A stretch of 64,000 nt of DNA from Terfezia claveryi (lineage: Eukaryota; Ascomycota; Pezizomycetes; Pezizales; Pezizaceae), in NCBI GenBank assembly GCA_015179025.1, contig WHUX01000064.1:124001-188000 (forward strand), in the 5' to 3' direction. The notes under the pieces were generated by a model. The model was not told the DNA's origin and did no database searches. It saw only the letters and a list, made by a program, of their open reading frames with translations. This document shows positions 11,142-23,590 of this stretch, one piece after another; positions within the stretch are counted from its first letter, which is position 1, and each line of letters begins with the position of its first letter. Position numbers and translations under genes: made by a program.

Positions 11142-12702
11142 ATGGCTACGACTTCCCCTCCAAAGCCCTGGGAGAGGAGAAATGGAATGCGTGGGTAGCC
11201 AAGCTCTGCAGTCGTTTCGTCTCATTGGGGGTTTCGTTGTTTCCTTCAACTTGCATTGCTAACTAACTCCCGGGCTGAATAGCTGCAACTACAGCCGCCC
11301 CTTTATCAGCACCTTCCCCGGTTACACCGACACCAGCGCCCACCATCACCTCGGCCCCAACGACAATGGTTGCCGCCCCTGGAGCCCAGACAGCAATAAC
11401 AAATTCAGCGTCAGCCCCACCACCATTACCCTCTCGACCGGCTGGCTTGACTGCTGCGAATAATACAGCATTGGCTGCAACATCAGGTTATTCACCGTAC
11501 AACAACATGAACAACCGATATGGTTCAGGCCTAGGAGGATATGGAGCTGGATATGGAGGATATTCTTCACCATACAACAGGTTCGGAGGATATGGCGGTG
11601 GAATGTACGGAGGAATTAGTGGTATGGGCATGGGAGGAATGGGATATGGTGGTTACGGTGGATTGGGGGCAGATCCAAATGACCCAAATAGCTTGATGAG
11701 GGGCATGGAAAGTAGCACAGCCGCGACTTTCCATATGATTGAAAGCATTGTCGGCGCATTTGGTGGCTTTGCTCAGATGCTAGAGAGCACTTTTATGGCC
11801 ACACATAGCTCCTTTTTTGGTGAGTCTAGGTATACCGGATTGCGATGTGATGTGATTCACTAACCTTGCCCCCAGCAATGGTTCAGGTTGCGGAGCAATT
11901 CGGGAATCTCCGAAACACGTTAGGCCAAATACTTGGCATATTCACCGTCATGCGTTGGGCCCGCATTGCCCTCGCCAAACTCACCGGTCGACCTCTTCCC
12001 GCTGGTGACCTCACCCCCGCAGGCTTTGCCGCCTTTGCTGGTGGCCCTGAGGGTGCCATTGGCACTAATGGCCGCCCTCTCCCCCGCCCATCGAAGAAAC
12101 CTTTCTTCTTCTTTGTCCTGGCAGTCTTCGGTCTGCCATACTTGATGGGCAAACTCATCAAGTCGCTTGCCGCAAAGCAAGAGGAGGAACATAAACGCCA
12201 GCTCGCTGCCGCTGGGATTATCGACGCAAACACCGGTCTGCCCATTCCTGGTGCCCAAGTAGGAGCTGTGGGCCCCAACCCTATGGACCCTTCGACTTTG
12301 GAGTTTGCTAGGGTCAAGTTCGATTATACCCCTGAGGGGAACCAGGCGGGCGTGGATCTTGATGTTAAGAAGGGGGATCTGGTGGCGATTTTGGGCAAGA
12401 CGGACCCAATGGGGATGCCCAGTCAGTGGTGGAGATGTAGGGCGAGGGATTCGAGGGTCGGGTACTTGCCCAGTCCTTATTTGGAGGTTATTGTCCGGAG
12501 GCCGAAGACTGCAGCGGGTGGACCACCACAGACGGCCCCAGGAAACCAGACCGCAGCGGCGAAGGCGATTGAGCCAGGAAATGTGGATGGTGTGAGCAGG
12601 GCGGCCACTATGAATAGTACCGTTAGTGCGCCGGTGCTTGGGGGAACGAAGCCGGGAGATATTTCTTTGGAGAGTTTCCAAAAAAGCCAGTTCTTCTCAT
12701 GA
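11142..12702 (+). CDS. PEX13: Peroxin 13, peroxisomal import docking protein
   Basis: Three exons (11142-11190, 11283-11819, 11876-12702) give 470 residues. Pex13 sits in the peroxisomal membrane and, with Pex14, docks the cargo receptor Pex5; its SH3 domain binds a PxxP motif of Pex14 and Pex5. The N-terminus MATTSPPKPWERR is typical of the fungal family. A Gly/Tyr-rich low-complexity region follows (about residues 60-150), then conserved membrane-associated sequence (MVQVAEQFGNLRNTLGQI), a hydrophobic segment at about 268-290 (KKPFFFFVLAVFGLPYLMGK), and the SH3 domain at about 338-405 (ARVKFDYTPEG ... QWWRCR ... GYLPSPYLE). The donor after codon 16 (GTGGGT) was chosen because it alone keeps the frame; the neighbouring GGGTAGCC option does not. 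Confidence 0.95.
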
Positions 12703-13504
12703 GTAATCCAGGGTTGATGGTTGACGGAAAAAAAAAAAATGTTGGCAGATGATCATTGAACCCAATAGCAGGGTCTATGCACATGGGAGCATGTACAATT
12801 AGGGATAACGATATGAACAGGTGCCAAAGGTTTTTTTTTCTACTGGTCTTAAATTCTACGTCCGTTTCAGTGCGTTCATAGCTTATTTTTTCCTTACGGT
12901 ATTTTGCCTATATCATGCGCCTTTTTTTTGCTTCGTTTCCTTTGGGGGTTTAGGGGGAGGGGGCGCGAATCGCTATTTTTTTGCTGATAGTCTCGTCTCG
13001 GGGCTGGGGAAACTTTTTTTTTTCTATTTGTTAGTCTGGATTAATTCTATTTTTATTGTTTTTGATCTCCCTCCCTCCTCCCCCCCCCCAACCCCGGGCC
13101 GGCGGTTTAAACTTTTTTATTTTGTTTGGTAGTATTCATCTTGTTTTTCCTATCATTGTGGTTTTTTTTTTTTTCCTATTCTCGCTAGGTGGGGTTCGGG
13201 GTGTAGGGGAGTGTGGTGCTATGTATCGATCGGCAAAGTGGGTGGGAAAGCCAGTATATTGTATATATATGTTTTTAAAAAGGATCAGTGAGTTTCATAA
13301 TTTGGCTTTGGGTGTTTGTACTTGCTCGTCCAAAACTAACGTGAGCTTGGATAAATTGGACTTGTCAATGAGAATGCTATCGAGAAAAGAGCTTGGAACC
13401 AAATTATATATATATGTGATCATTACAATCTATCAGGGTAATTCGCTCCTGCTCTTCGGACATATCGAAAAAGGCAACCTCAATTGTATACTTCTCTACC
13501 TCAA
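12703..13504. other. convergent 3' spacer PEX13 / GH5
   Basis: T-rich 3' flank with long T and C homopolymers (13081-13089 C, 13151-13164 T). It carries one ATCAGGGTAA motif, 64 bp from the GH5 stop. No gene. Confidence 0.6.
13432..13441 (+). promoter_or_regulatory. ATCAGGGTAA motif copy between convergent PEX13 and GH5
   Basis: Matches nine of the ten consensus bases (first T replaced by A). It lies between the two 3' ends. Confidence 0.4.
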
Positions 13505-15084
13505 CTATACTCCCATCACGGCCCTTGACCTCCCATTATGCTGTCTCAACAATGCATTCAAATAACCCCTCTGGACAGCCCACCCCTTCCCACTAGATTT
13601 CCCACTCTCTTCCTTACCCTCCTCAGCTTCATCCACCCTTAAACTGAAACTACTCAGCAACTCTTCCAACTCCGCCTCCGTCATCCCATCAAAATACCCA
13701 CAAAAATGCCCTTGCAAGCTGTCACTCAGGAAAGTCTCCGTCACCCCTCTCATCACATTTCTCTCTAGTCCCCAAGTCAGCGGATATGTGTACTCCGCAG
13801 AGGGGGACTCTCTAGCAATCCACTCCTCGATGGGTTTAAACAGCTTGACTACCTCCGGTTGGGGTCTATTCCCCCAATTATCCAGACTGAGCTTCCGTTT
13901 CTTCTGCAGCCAGTCATGGAGGAGCGTGATCCAGGGTGAATTTGGAGGCGTATATACCATCCCTTGATTACCAATATCCTTCCAGAGCCGGATTGACCAA
14001 GAGATTTTCTCGGATTCGTAGAGCTCGAGTTGGTATTCGAGCATGTCCATGCGGGAGACGTTGATGGCGATCCAGTCCGGCCCGTCGTCTTCCTTGTTTG
14101 CGTAGACAGGGCCGAATTCCCCGTTCCAAATGCACAGGTTGTTGCGTTTCATGAAGGAGACTTTGTGTTCGTAGGTATCTCGCAGAACTTTCTTCTGCTC
14201 GGGAGTGCCAGTGTACTGCTCAGACTGGGGGAAACCGTAGATCCAATAGTCGTGGCAGGAGTAGGCTGAGTTTGGAAAGATCCCGGCTTTTTTGTGGCCG
14301 CCGTGGCCGTCGGGGATGAGGCTCTCGAAGCCGTTCCAGTCTGTGGAGAAGGTGTTTCCATCCCAGAAGAGGATATGTTTATCATCTACCTCTCTAATGG
14401 CCCTTTCTACTCGCTGGTACCAGCTGACAAGTTTAGTTGACATGTACGAACGGTCTGCGGGTTCATTGAGAGGATTGTATCCTGCAACCCAGGGATTGTC
14501 TTTATATCTATCCGCAATCTTCCGCCACAGCCATATTGCCCTATCCTGGTGGGTTCTATGGTCCCAGAATGCAGCATGGCTAGTGATATTATTACTATGC
14601 CAGCTTGGATTCTGGCCTCCGGGAGCAGCATGGAGATCTAAGATTGTGTATACTCCCGCCTGAGAACACAAGCCCACTACCCGATCTAGATGTTTAAATC
14701 CCTCCGACTTGAGCACATACGGTTCCATATCGTCCTCGAAATGGCGGTAATCGAACGCTATCCGGAGGCAGTTCAAGCCGAGGGAGGTGAACAACTTGAC
14801 GTCCTTTTCGTTGAAGAAGTGGTAGAGGTATCGGTCAAAAAAGAAGTTGTATTCATTGGGACCGAGGACCCCGCGGAGCGCTTCTCGGAAACGAAGCTCG
14901 TGCCCGGGGAACCCAGTGATGACGTTCTCCATTTGCATCCATCCCCCGAGGCCGCACCCGCGGAGGAGGACGGGGGAGTCTTCTTCGTTGAGGATTTGCG
15001 TGCCAGAGACGCGGAGAAAGGAGCCTGCTGGGAAGGAAGGGGGGGGGAAAGGGTGCAGTAGCTATTGTCTACAAGTACCCTCAT
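13505..15084 (-). CDS. GH5 glycoside hydrolase, YBR056W-like
   Basis: The open frame from 15025 down to 13505 encodes about 507 residues, starting with the family N-terminus GSFLRVSGTQIL and then LLRGCGLGGWMQMEN. It is a GH5 (exo-beta-1,3-glucanase/cellulase superfamily) barrel: the acid/base Glu is in NPLNEPAD and the nucleophile Glu in WNGEFGPV. No signal peptide is seen, which fits the intracellular YBR056W-type branch rather than secreted Exg1; the substrate is unknown. The 5' end is unresolved. The only upstream ATG (15084) is out of frame, and neither splice option across a pyrimidine-rich stretch with a run of 9 C keeps phase. Either a base is missing in that run or the first exon lies elsewhere. 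It is convergent with PEX13. Confidence 0.85.
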
Positions 15085-15471
15085 GGTTGAGTTGCAATTA
15101 TTTGGAGAGGGTGGGTATACCCTCAGGCGTGGATATCACTATAGGAATTCAGTATCGAGAGGCATGAAATGATTTGATATCTATGTTCCAAGCTGGGGTC
15201 ATACAATCTACATAGTATATGACGAGGGAACGCAAATACCTATGACCTCCGCTCTTTGACTGACTAAGAAATCCAACTTCCCTACACCATTCCCGGTCTT
15301 CCCCTCCGATCTTTCTTTCCCGTCCCCAACCTCCTCCACTCGAGCAGGTGTGGTGCGTTCTGTACCATTCCGCATGGGCATCTATTCCCCAGTGATCTTC
15401 CTTATCTATGCCTCAATGGGCCCCATGGGCTCCCGTCAGTTAAGCCCTTCAGCTCCAGCTCACATCTAGCC
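15085..15471. other. spacer between GH5 and MULE
   Basis: Upstream region of GH5; no gene seen. It ends with the left target-site duplication of the MULE, CATCTAGCC at 15463-15471. Confidence 0.6.
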
Positions 15472-15596
15472 GGAATGCGCTCAAGCAGAACACGCTAATA
15501 TTTTTACTAACCTATGAAGGAAAAGTAGCAGCTCAGATATCTAGCTGTTTTAGAATGCAGAAAAGGGGCTCGTCATGACGAGGTGTCACTATATAC
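15472..15596 (+). repeat. MULE left terminal inverted repeat
   Basis: Starts GGAATGCGCTCAAGCAGAAC. It pairs over 125 bp with 17871-17995, with seven substitutions and no gaps. Confidence 0.93.
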
Positions 15597-15727
15597 TATC
15601 TATTCCTGCTGGACTCCACTCCTATTTACAATTCCTATAGCCTATGTCTATTTACAATATCTTCAGCACAAATGTTCATCAGACTACCCAACGTGACCTG
15701 TACATGATTAGCCCATTCTTCTATTCG

Positions 15728-17805
15728 CTATCTTTGTACTGTATCGTCGTCTAGGTTAAGCTGATCTAGCAACTCATATACTATATAGAGCTGCTGTTGC
15801 ACCTGCTCAAAGCTTTCCCGTACTTGACTAATAATATTTGCCCTCTCAGCATTCCGCCCACTACACTCATTTTCAACCCATACAGTGCCCATAGTCTCAT
15901 ACACTTCTATACTACACTCTTCAAACATCATTAAGTACACTTTCCACTACACTGGAGTTAATACTTTGATTTTAGTATCAAGATAGAAGATATGTCGGTA
16001 TAGAAGTAAGTATTGTCTGTAGAACTTGCAGTGACACCGTAAATTCTCATCAAACCTAGGCAACTCCTTTCCCTTCACTATGCACTCCTTAACAGCATCA
16101 AACTTACAGGCAAGTAATTTCTGAATAGGAACTGGTAGCTGACCTATTTCTGCATACTATTTTGTACAAACAGTAAGTTTGCGATTTCGGAAGTGACTTT
16201 TGGCCACTTCAGCTCGATTGTCAACATCATTCATAGTATCCATGATATTCAAAATCATGCCATAAATTCCATGTGATACCACTTGCCCTTTGGATAGCCC
16301 TGCACTAGACTTTAGCTTGCGATGCTATACCTCATAGGCATTTGTAGTAGTAGCTTGAAGGAGGAAAGGGCTATGCTGCCGAATATACATTGCCCACTTA
16401 GGTGCATTCTGAAGCCAGTAGGTGTGAATGTATTTTGTGGTTTCTTCATCAGTAGCTGCAATTGCCTCTTCACACAGCTTACGATTTTTGATCTCGGTAA
16501 AGCAGTACATGACATGCTTGAGAAGCTGATATATATGCTTGTTGGCATTAGAGTCGAGTCATTAGAGGAGAGTTCAGTTGGAGTAAATAGAGCAGAGAAG
16601 ATGAGTGACTTCCTGCTCACCCGCATTGAGACCTAGAAATACTAGGCGAATTGCACGCTGTTCGATTGCAGAATCATCGGTCATAATATAACGTGGCTGC
16701 CATTTACCTAAATGGACATTAATATGAGCTCAATCTAGGACATTCTAGGCTATTAGGGGGGTGGCGGGTACATATGGTAGGTTCAGCTGAAATTCAAACA
16801 TACCACTATACCACTACTTAATATGCCTTAATCCTTTAGCAATGATATCTCTATTCTCTCGCTCAACAACCAAGTGCATAGATGGAATCCATACATTATG
16901 CTTATTATGAACAAGAAATGAAAACATGTTGTGACCCCATCGATTGAGCTTATGTGTAGCATCAAATTGCGTAAACCAGCCTCGTCTTTGCAGTGTCAAA
17001 AGCCTTGTAGGATGAGCAAAAACTAATCCCCATCTTTGCTCTTTCTTACTATCAACTACATGCAGCTGTTTAAATAATCATCTACGTTCCGTTAATAAAC
17101 TACAAGTATGGAGAACATCATCCTCAAACAGCTTGCTATATGGAAGTGCCCGTAGGTCTGCTGACCCCAATCCCCGCTTTAGATTCCTAATATCTTTTCT
17201 ATACACCAAATTCATTAGCTATATTATATATCTTCAGTGAAGATAGTTATACGAATGTTTTTAAAGACGAGCCACCAAGCTCTTTCAGCTACTTAGCGCC
17301 TTCATGTGTACCTGCACCACGGACAGCATGGTAAATCTGAGCAGCAGAGTAATTTTTGGCTGCTTCAGACTTAATATATCCTACTAATATGCTTGGTTTT
17401 TTTATCTGGAAGCTCTCCTCAATATCATGGGTATGGGTATATTCATCAAGACACTCAACCGTAACAGCTGTACCATCAACTAGACACGAGACCTTAATTC
17501 ACACATTGCAAAGGTCAGCATTTCGAATACTGCTCTGCCCGCATTTAATAATCTTGCCATCGGTATCTGCAACTTGAGCTACACTTGACTTTCTGCTTTT
17601 CCGAAGTCTGTACTCATATTTTTGAACATGTACTATACCATAAGCTTGCAGCAGCTCTTACTGAAGCTTTGAATAAACCGAATCCACATATGGCCATATT
17701 TTGTCAAATATTTGGGGGGATATTGTAACTGGTTTGCTAAGCTCGAACAATATAGTGCGATAGTGCAGGGCATTAGCAGAGATTGGCATCATAGCTTCGG
17801 TAGAC
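15728..17805 (-). pseudogene. MULE transposase, decayed
   Basis: Reading from an ATG at about 17805 gives a transposase broken by stops and frameshifts. Recognisable blocks are QFDATHKLNRWGHNMFSFLV (about 16970-16910, with the first catalytic Asp of the MULE DDE domain), then YWLQNAPKWAMYIRQHSPFL and TTNAYEVWHRKLK (about 16420-16310), and a C-terminal coiled segment at 15940-15728. Several stops look like C-to-T changes of CAA, CGA and CAG codons. Weak similarity remains throughout, so it is decayed rather than rearranged. Confidence 0.8.
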
Positions 17806-17870
17806 ATTTTGATTTGATGGTGTTTACGATGATATCGTATAGCGGTGGATATTGTATTGTGGTGATATAT

Positions 17871-17995
17871 GTATATAGTGACACCTTATCATGATGAGCC
17901 CCTTTACTGCATTCTAAAACAGCTAGATATCTGAGCTGCTACTTTTCCTTTATAGGTTAGTAAAAATATTAGTGTGTTCTGCTTGAGCACATTCC
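17871..17995 (-). repeat. MULE right terminal inverted repeat
   Basis: Reverse complement of the left repeat. It ends ...CTGCTTGAGCACATTCC just before the second CATCTAGCC. Confidence 0.93.
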
Positions 17996-19299
17996 CATCT
18001 AGCCTACTGCTTGACTTGTTTGCTCGGCCAGTTGATTACATAGGTATGTCTGATCTCTGCCGTTATTGCTATGCTAGGTCGGAATGTCCCTATTCCTCCC
18101 TACATATATTATATGTAACGGCATTAACTCAACCGTCCTATATTGTAGGGTTTCTCCTCTATCCATCCCCGGGTTTTTAGTCTCCGAGTTGCATGCCTCT
18201 CTCTCCAAGCATCTCTGCATCCATTACATCGCCATATATATATCCAACCACCTGGGTTTCTCCGCCGCTGCCCTGAATACCTGCTTAGTAAACCCTCACC
18301 CTGGACCTTGACTTCTGAACTTGTGAAAAACAGCCAGCAGCTCTTTTCTAAACTGCTTTTGCCTTAGACGCTTGTCAAGTGGCTGGGACTGGCATAGGTA
18401 GACGCGCTTCTATTACTAACCGGTAGGTCCGCTGTCTTAGTTACCCCTGCCTTTACTCCACTTTCTACCTGGATCTGGACGTGCTGAAAGCCACCGCAGG
18501 GTGCACATATGTCGCATGGGTGCAAGACTGGTGAGTGGTTGCAGTACTGAACATATGTATATATGTAGCTGCAGGGGTGCAAGGTTAGGAAGGCATTCGC
18601 TTTCGCTCCCGTTACAAATTTAAGAGTGCAACATCGAAAACCGGTATTATACTTGCTCAACGAAGAACTGAGCAATTGAAGTTCCGTACACACCCCATTG
18701 TCAACATTTCTCATATATTTAACGGAGTACGTGTCTCTACTTGGACACAAAATTGAGCCGTGGGAAATAGTTGGTGCCATCGGTTCTAGACAGAGTCATT
18801 CCGTGAGTTTCTTTTTGTTCCATTGTTAGTTTCTTGATTCTCCCTACTTTCCATTCTTGTTTTGTTTTTCTACTCTAGAATCCAGCACATACATCTTCCC
18901 ACCTTGGCCTTCCAATGCGTGCGGCCTTCTTTATTTGCCAGACACACGTGCTCTATACACAATACATCGGTGTCCACTGGCGAGCCACACACATCCCTGT
19001 CCCCTGAAACAAACACCCACCGCCATAAGGAACCTTTCATAATATAACGGTCATGCAATTCCCCTTGATTTAGCTTTGTAGCTTTTGGTTTTTTTGTCGA
19101 ACGAGAGATACTCACTGTCAGCAGCACCCAGTGCCGAATTACTTCTTCAACCGTAACCTAGGGACCCCGCAGAATCGCAAAGCTGTCTTCCAGAAAACGG
19201 TACTTAGATTTCCACTCATCTACAGACTTTACATCAATATATTCGTCAGTGCATTCAAATTCACACGGTCCAGTAGAAGTCACCAAAAATACAAAAGCC
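17996..19299. other. spacer MULE to unknown gene
   Basis: Begins with the right target duplication. No recognisable gene in 1.3 kb; a 138-codon minus-strand frame at 18364-18780 has no family features. The final 250 bp precede the gene at 19300 and probably include its promoter and leader. Confidence 0.5.
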
Positions 19300-20648
19300 A
19301 TGGCGGAGACGTCAGTGCTGGCAGAGCTAATGTTCGAAGTCGTGCCGATGTGGTGTGAGAAGTTGGAATCATACATCAAAGAAGCCGACGATGCGAACAA
19401 AACCACTAGCGGAATAATAATAACGCCTTCTGGGGTCCGTGTTGAGGAAGATGATACGCCATTAAAGATATCAACACCCGGAATTAATGGTGCAGCGGTG
19501 TCTGGAGAGTCACCAACATGTACCGATAAGGGCAGGGCTACTGAAAACCGTATACCTCACCTGGGAAAATCGTTTGCTGGTCTACATGGCATCTCTCGCC
19601 TCGACGCGAAACCTCAAGGTTCGAAAGCACGATTTTCGTCGCTCACCGGCCCTGTGATTATGTATGACGGAGAATCTCAGCGTATGCTCAGCGAGCTCTG
19701 GACATCCCTGAATAACCAGCGCGGCGGATTACGGCGGGAGTTGATGGCTGCTAAACGACGGCAAGAACCTGCCTTGCCGAGAATGATGCCTAATATTGGG
19801 GTCGAGTCTGAAACTGACGTCGACGGGAATTCAAGTACGGGAAAGGACGAAGAGGATGACCTTGAGCACTCTAACGAGATGCTTAGATTAAGACTGAAGA
19901 TAGAGCGGGAGAAAATGAAACGGATGAATCGTCGTGCGGGGGGGTTGGAGGTGCCCCGGTGGGTGAGACCCCTCTCGGGGCCTTTAGTTTTAAGCGTGCT
20001 AGGACTATGCATATGGCAGGTCCATCGATGTCAACTACACAACCAGTAGGGAGTGACCCATCAAGTGTCGGGGACGATCAGAGGTTGAAGGCGCTGTTGG
20101 AGGGCATTGATGACAATCTGGACAAGGCATGTAAGGTGACGGAGACAGTGGCATTTGTGTGGCTAAAGGGAGATCTTTATGAGGGACACTTGAAGCTTAT
20201 TGTCGGGCGATTAAAAGACACTGTTGCGAGGATTAAAGCAAGCGGTTTCGTGCCTCCGAAAACCGAAGAAACAGTCAGTTCAGCACCTATTGCGCGACTC
20301 TCAGGTTCGGATTCAAAGGCAATGCCACCACCGCCAACCTCATCACCGTGCCCCAAACTCAGCAGGAAAAAGAGCGACAACACGATGCGTGATGCATGTG
20401 CAGTTTCACTAGTGGCAACATCTACAGTGAAAGCAGAGCGGGTAGAGCATGCGCATGCATTGATGTCAATACCTGCTTCGATTGAGGTGGGATCCGTCAA
20501 GGACGAGATTACCCCAGCATTTCTGGCTAATATGCTTGTGACTGGTAAAGCACCGGAGGAGAGTCATAAACCTTCACAGCCGAGAGAAAATCCGTTGGGT
20601 TCTGAAGTCGAGGTTGAGGATGACGATGATGAGGGTATTGTATGCTGA
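19300..20648 (+). CDS. unknown protein, frame broken at a G run
   Basis: Not recognised. Two overlapping frames are open, 19249-20049 and about 19887-20648, the second offset by one base. The first, from ATG 19300, starts MAETSVLAELMFEVVPMWCEKLESY and ends in a basic helical stretch (NEMLRLRLKIEREKMKRM). The second carries a helical block (LKALLEGIDDNLDKACKVTETVAFVW ... HLKLIVGRLKDTVARI) and an acidic C-terminus (EVEVEDDDDEGIVC). The switch point coincides with a run of seven G (19938-19944): one more G would fuse both into about 449 residues. A 44-nt intron (GTGGGT...CTAG, 19959-20002) would also join them but lacks a branch point. The hydrophobic tail of the first frame alone (PLVLSVLGLCIW) would then be an artefact. 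The helices suggest a coiled-coil protein; no function is claimed. Confidence 0.6.
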
Positions 20649-21699
20649 GACCTAAATGCAGGGGGCCTAAGGAGCATTACAAAAACTGGATGAGGGTGGG
20701 GGCTTGCAAAGCGGTACATATTGAACATTTTGGCGTTATTTTCATTTAATTCATGTATTTTCATTTAATTCATATTTCTAATGACGAAAGCGGGGAGCGG
20801 GGATGTGAGCAGATCATGGCGATGTGCCCTGCTTGATGGAACACGAGTTTGCTATAGGGGAAGGCTTCCCTTGTGAGCCAGTCGGAGTCCTTCAGGACAT
20901 GCATTTTTGTTATATTTTGCCATTTTTCATTTCTAGCGCCCTGATTGTATTTCTATTTTTTATGCCATGTTCCCTTACTCGTCAAAAAATTCTGCAGCAT
21001 ACGCGCACCGGCATGGGGATGAGAATGCCGCCGGTGTGCCTTACATAGGTTAATGAAGTTTACGATTGTCCACCTGTACTAAACATTTACACTTGTGGTA
21101 TCCTGTATTCATCTAACAGCAACCTGTGATACTCAAAAGTATCTAGCACTAGTGAGAATGGATAGAGGAGCAGGTGTGTGGATCAAGTTATATTTTTTCA
21201 AGTACAAAGTTGACTATTCTACTGCATCACTTAATCTGTTGTAATTAATAAACGGGGGTCGACCCGTCAATCCTTCTGTTTATATTAACCTATCCCAAAA
21301 TGAGGCGCAAATACAGACTGCGCATAGGAATCCTCTGTTATGTGAAGTATCTCTGTGGTTACATGTTCAAATAAATTATTCTAAGGAATCTTTCAAAAAT
21401 ATTATAATAATTCCCTGCCGAGTAACGCTGACGATTTCTGTGCGGATCAACTAATTTCCATAGCCGTTTCAACTGTTATGATTACAAGACAGGGGGGGGG
21501 GGGGAGGTGCAACCCTGCTGCAGTCTTAAACGAAAAGTGTCGTCAACAAAACGGTTCTCCTGAACGAACCCTTTCCATTCACTTTAGTTAGCAACACCTG
21601 TTAGAACACAGCGACAAGACGTTTTGAGGCGGAGTCTAAACCCTCCCTCCCTCCCCCAACCGGTACGGTAAATTGCATAAGTCTCAAAAGTTAGCAGAG
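20649..21699. other. spacer upstream of PER1
   Basis: No gene seen. It contains a 14-base G homopolymer near 21493-21506. The PER1 promoter is presumably in the last few hundred bases. Confidence 0.5.
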
Positions 21700-22883
21700 A
21701 TGCGGATATCCATATCGATGGTTCAGGTGATTTTGTTGTCGTGCTTGAGTGTCTTGTGTGTGCCGATTTGGGCGAGTAGAGGGGATCAGTTGGCGGAGTT
21801 TAGGGAGTGTGTTAAGGTTTGTGTGCTCAAGGCTCTTTTCTTTTTTATTTTTATTTTTTTAGGTGGGATTGGGTGCTATATCACGATGACGCCTTTTTGG
21901 ATATTAGGTGACATTCGAATGCTAACGTCTGAATTTACCGTGGCATCTAGTACTGTATTGAACAAAACTGCATCTACGACCCTACACCGCTACCTCTCCA
22001 TCTACGTCTTCTCCTATGGACTTGCCCTTCCGAATGTGATTACTCCTGTCAACGAACAGTCACTCAGCTCCGTTTTGAATCCGTCCCTCAAAAATCAGTC
22101 GAGCAGTTCCATGGAAAATGGCCCTTCCGAAGAGTCCTTGGTATCCAGGAACCATTCTCTGTGATATTCAGCCTTGCGAATCTCTATGCCCATGTATATG
22201 GACTCGAGAGTCTGAATAGGGAGGTTCCTAGAAGCTATCCTCTTTATGGGTATTATAGACTCTTTGGGTATATGGGTCTCGTGTGCTGGTTCTGGTCTGC
22301 GGTGTTCCATACTCGGGATTTCAAATTCACGGAACGAATGGATTATTTCGCAGCGGGGGCAAATGTCATGTATGGATTGTTTCTTGCGCCGGTCAAAGTC
22401 TGGAAATGGTATCTACCAAGTAGCACGTCCTCTGCCCCGAGCGCAGTCAAGGAGAAAGCCACAATCTCTGGAGCTACGTCCACACCTACCCCACTTAGGC
22501 TTCATCTCTGGGCGTTTATGTGTTTCTCACTATACGCAGCCCATGTCTACTACCTCACCTGCGTCCGCTGGTCCTACACGTACAACATGGCAGCAAATGT
22601 GGTGATTGGGGCGTTGACGAATCTGATCTGGTCGTATTTTGCGATCAGGCATTATTCGAGGTTGAAGCAGTTATGGGCGGCGACTCCAGGATTGATTGTT
22701 ACGTGGCTGGTGCTGGCGATGAGTTTGGAGTTGTTGGATTTTCCCCCACTATGGGGAGCGATTGATGCGCATAGTTTGTGGCATGCAGCGACTGTGGCGC
22801 CGACGGTGATGTGGTATGGGTTTTTGATTAGAGATGCGAAAAGGGAGGTGGAGGAGGATGAGGGCGAGAGGAGGGTAGATTGA
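21700..22883 (+). CDS. PER1: Per1, GPI-anchor lipid remodelling protein
   Basis: Two exons, 21700-21816 and 21951-22883 (134-bp intron GTTTGT...TCTAG), give 349 residues. Per1 (PGAP3 family) is an ER membrane protein of the CREST hydrolase superfamily that removes the sn-2 acyl chain from GPI anchors so that a long saturated chain can be added. Visible: an N-terminal signal/hydrophobic segment, the luminal Cys-rich part (FRECVK then YCIEQNC, TCPSECDYSCQ), the conserved QFHGKWPFRRVLGIQEP, then seven predicted membrane spans. Presumed metal-site motifs are FHTRD and DAHSLWH, with YTYNMAANVV between. The start gives a proper signal segment. Confidence 0.94.
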
Positions 22884-23532
22884 GTGGGTGGGTGGTGGTT
22901 GGTGGTGGTAATTTGAATACCTGATATGTAGGTTCAGATAATATCTACTTGGGGGCCTAAGTATCGCCTGGGAGGGGGGGTTTGATGAACATAGTAGTTA
23001 GTATATGGGGGGCGTTTTAGATTGCAATTTGTTCTGTCTGTTTTATTTTTCTATAGTTTTTGAACTTTCTTTGTTATTATATTTTGTCGGGATATATACA
23101 ACTCCTGGATTCCAAGGCCAAACAGTAAAAGCGGCGCATACATTAGCAACCAATTCAGCTGGCAAATCAAATTAACGATTATCCATCTAACCTACGTATC
23201 TCATCCATGGCTTCTTCTTCTTCAAGTAAAGATTGATCTCTCCTGTAAGTAATTGTTGTCCCTGCAATTCAGCTACCTACTCACATTTGGAAGATACGGT
23301 TGAGTGAATATGTATATATACATAGCTCAGGAAAGCAATATCCCCCCCCATTACTACTGTATAGCGAATTGATCCTCCTCAACTAAGTACACTTCTATTT
23401 GTTTTCTATACAAGAGACTACTAAATCCATACAGTTCCCCCACATATGTTGCTGCTTCAAAAGCTTCCTCCACATGAGTGAATTTTCTTCATCAGAAATA
23501 ACATCATCTTTCATCCCGAGCAACGGATTTCC

Positions 23533-23590
<58 letters not shown>

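Larger units (their letters stand above)
15472..17995 (-). mobile_element. complete but inactive Mutator-like element (MULE)
   Basis: A 2524-bp element is bounded by inverted repeats of 125 bp and a perfect 9-bp target duplication CATCTAGCC (15463-15471 and 17996-18004), the size expected for MULEs. It holds a minus-strand transposase relic. The two inverted repeats differ at only seven places, so insertion is fairly recent. Six of these are G:C (left) to A:T (right) changes, five of them at CpG. Confidence 0.93.

Noticed and set aside
18364..18780. 138-codon minus-strand frame
   Set aside because: No recognisable motif or splice context, next to a transposon; treated as chance.
19959..20002. 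44-nt intron joining the two frames of the unknown gene
   Set aside because: Donor GTGGGT and acceptor CTAG exist and keep phase, but no branch point is visible and a one-base homopolymer error explains the break more simply; kept only as an alternative.
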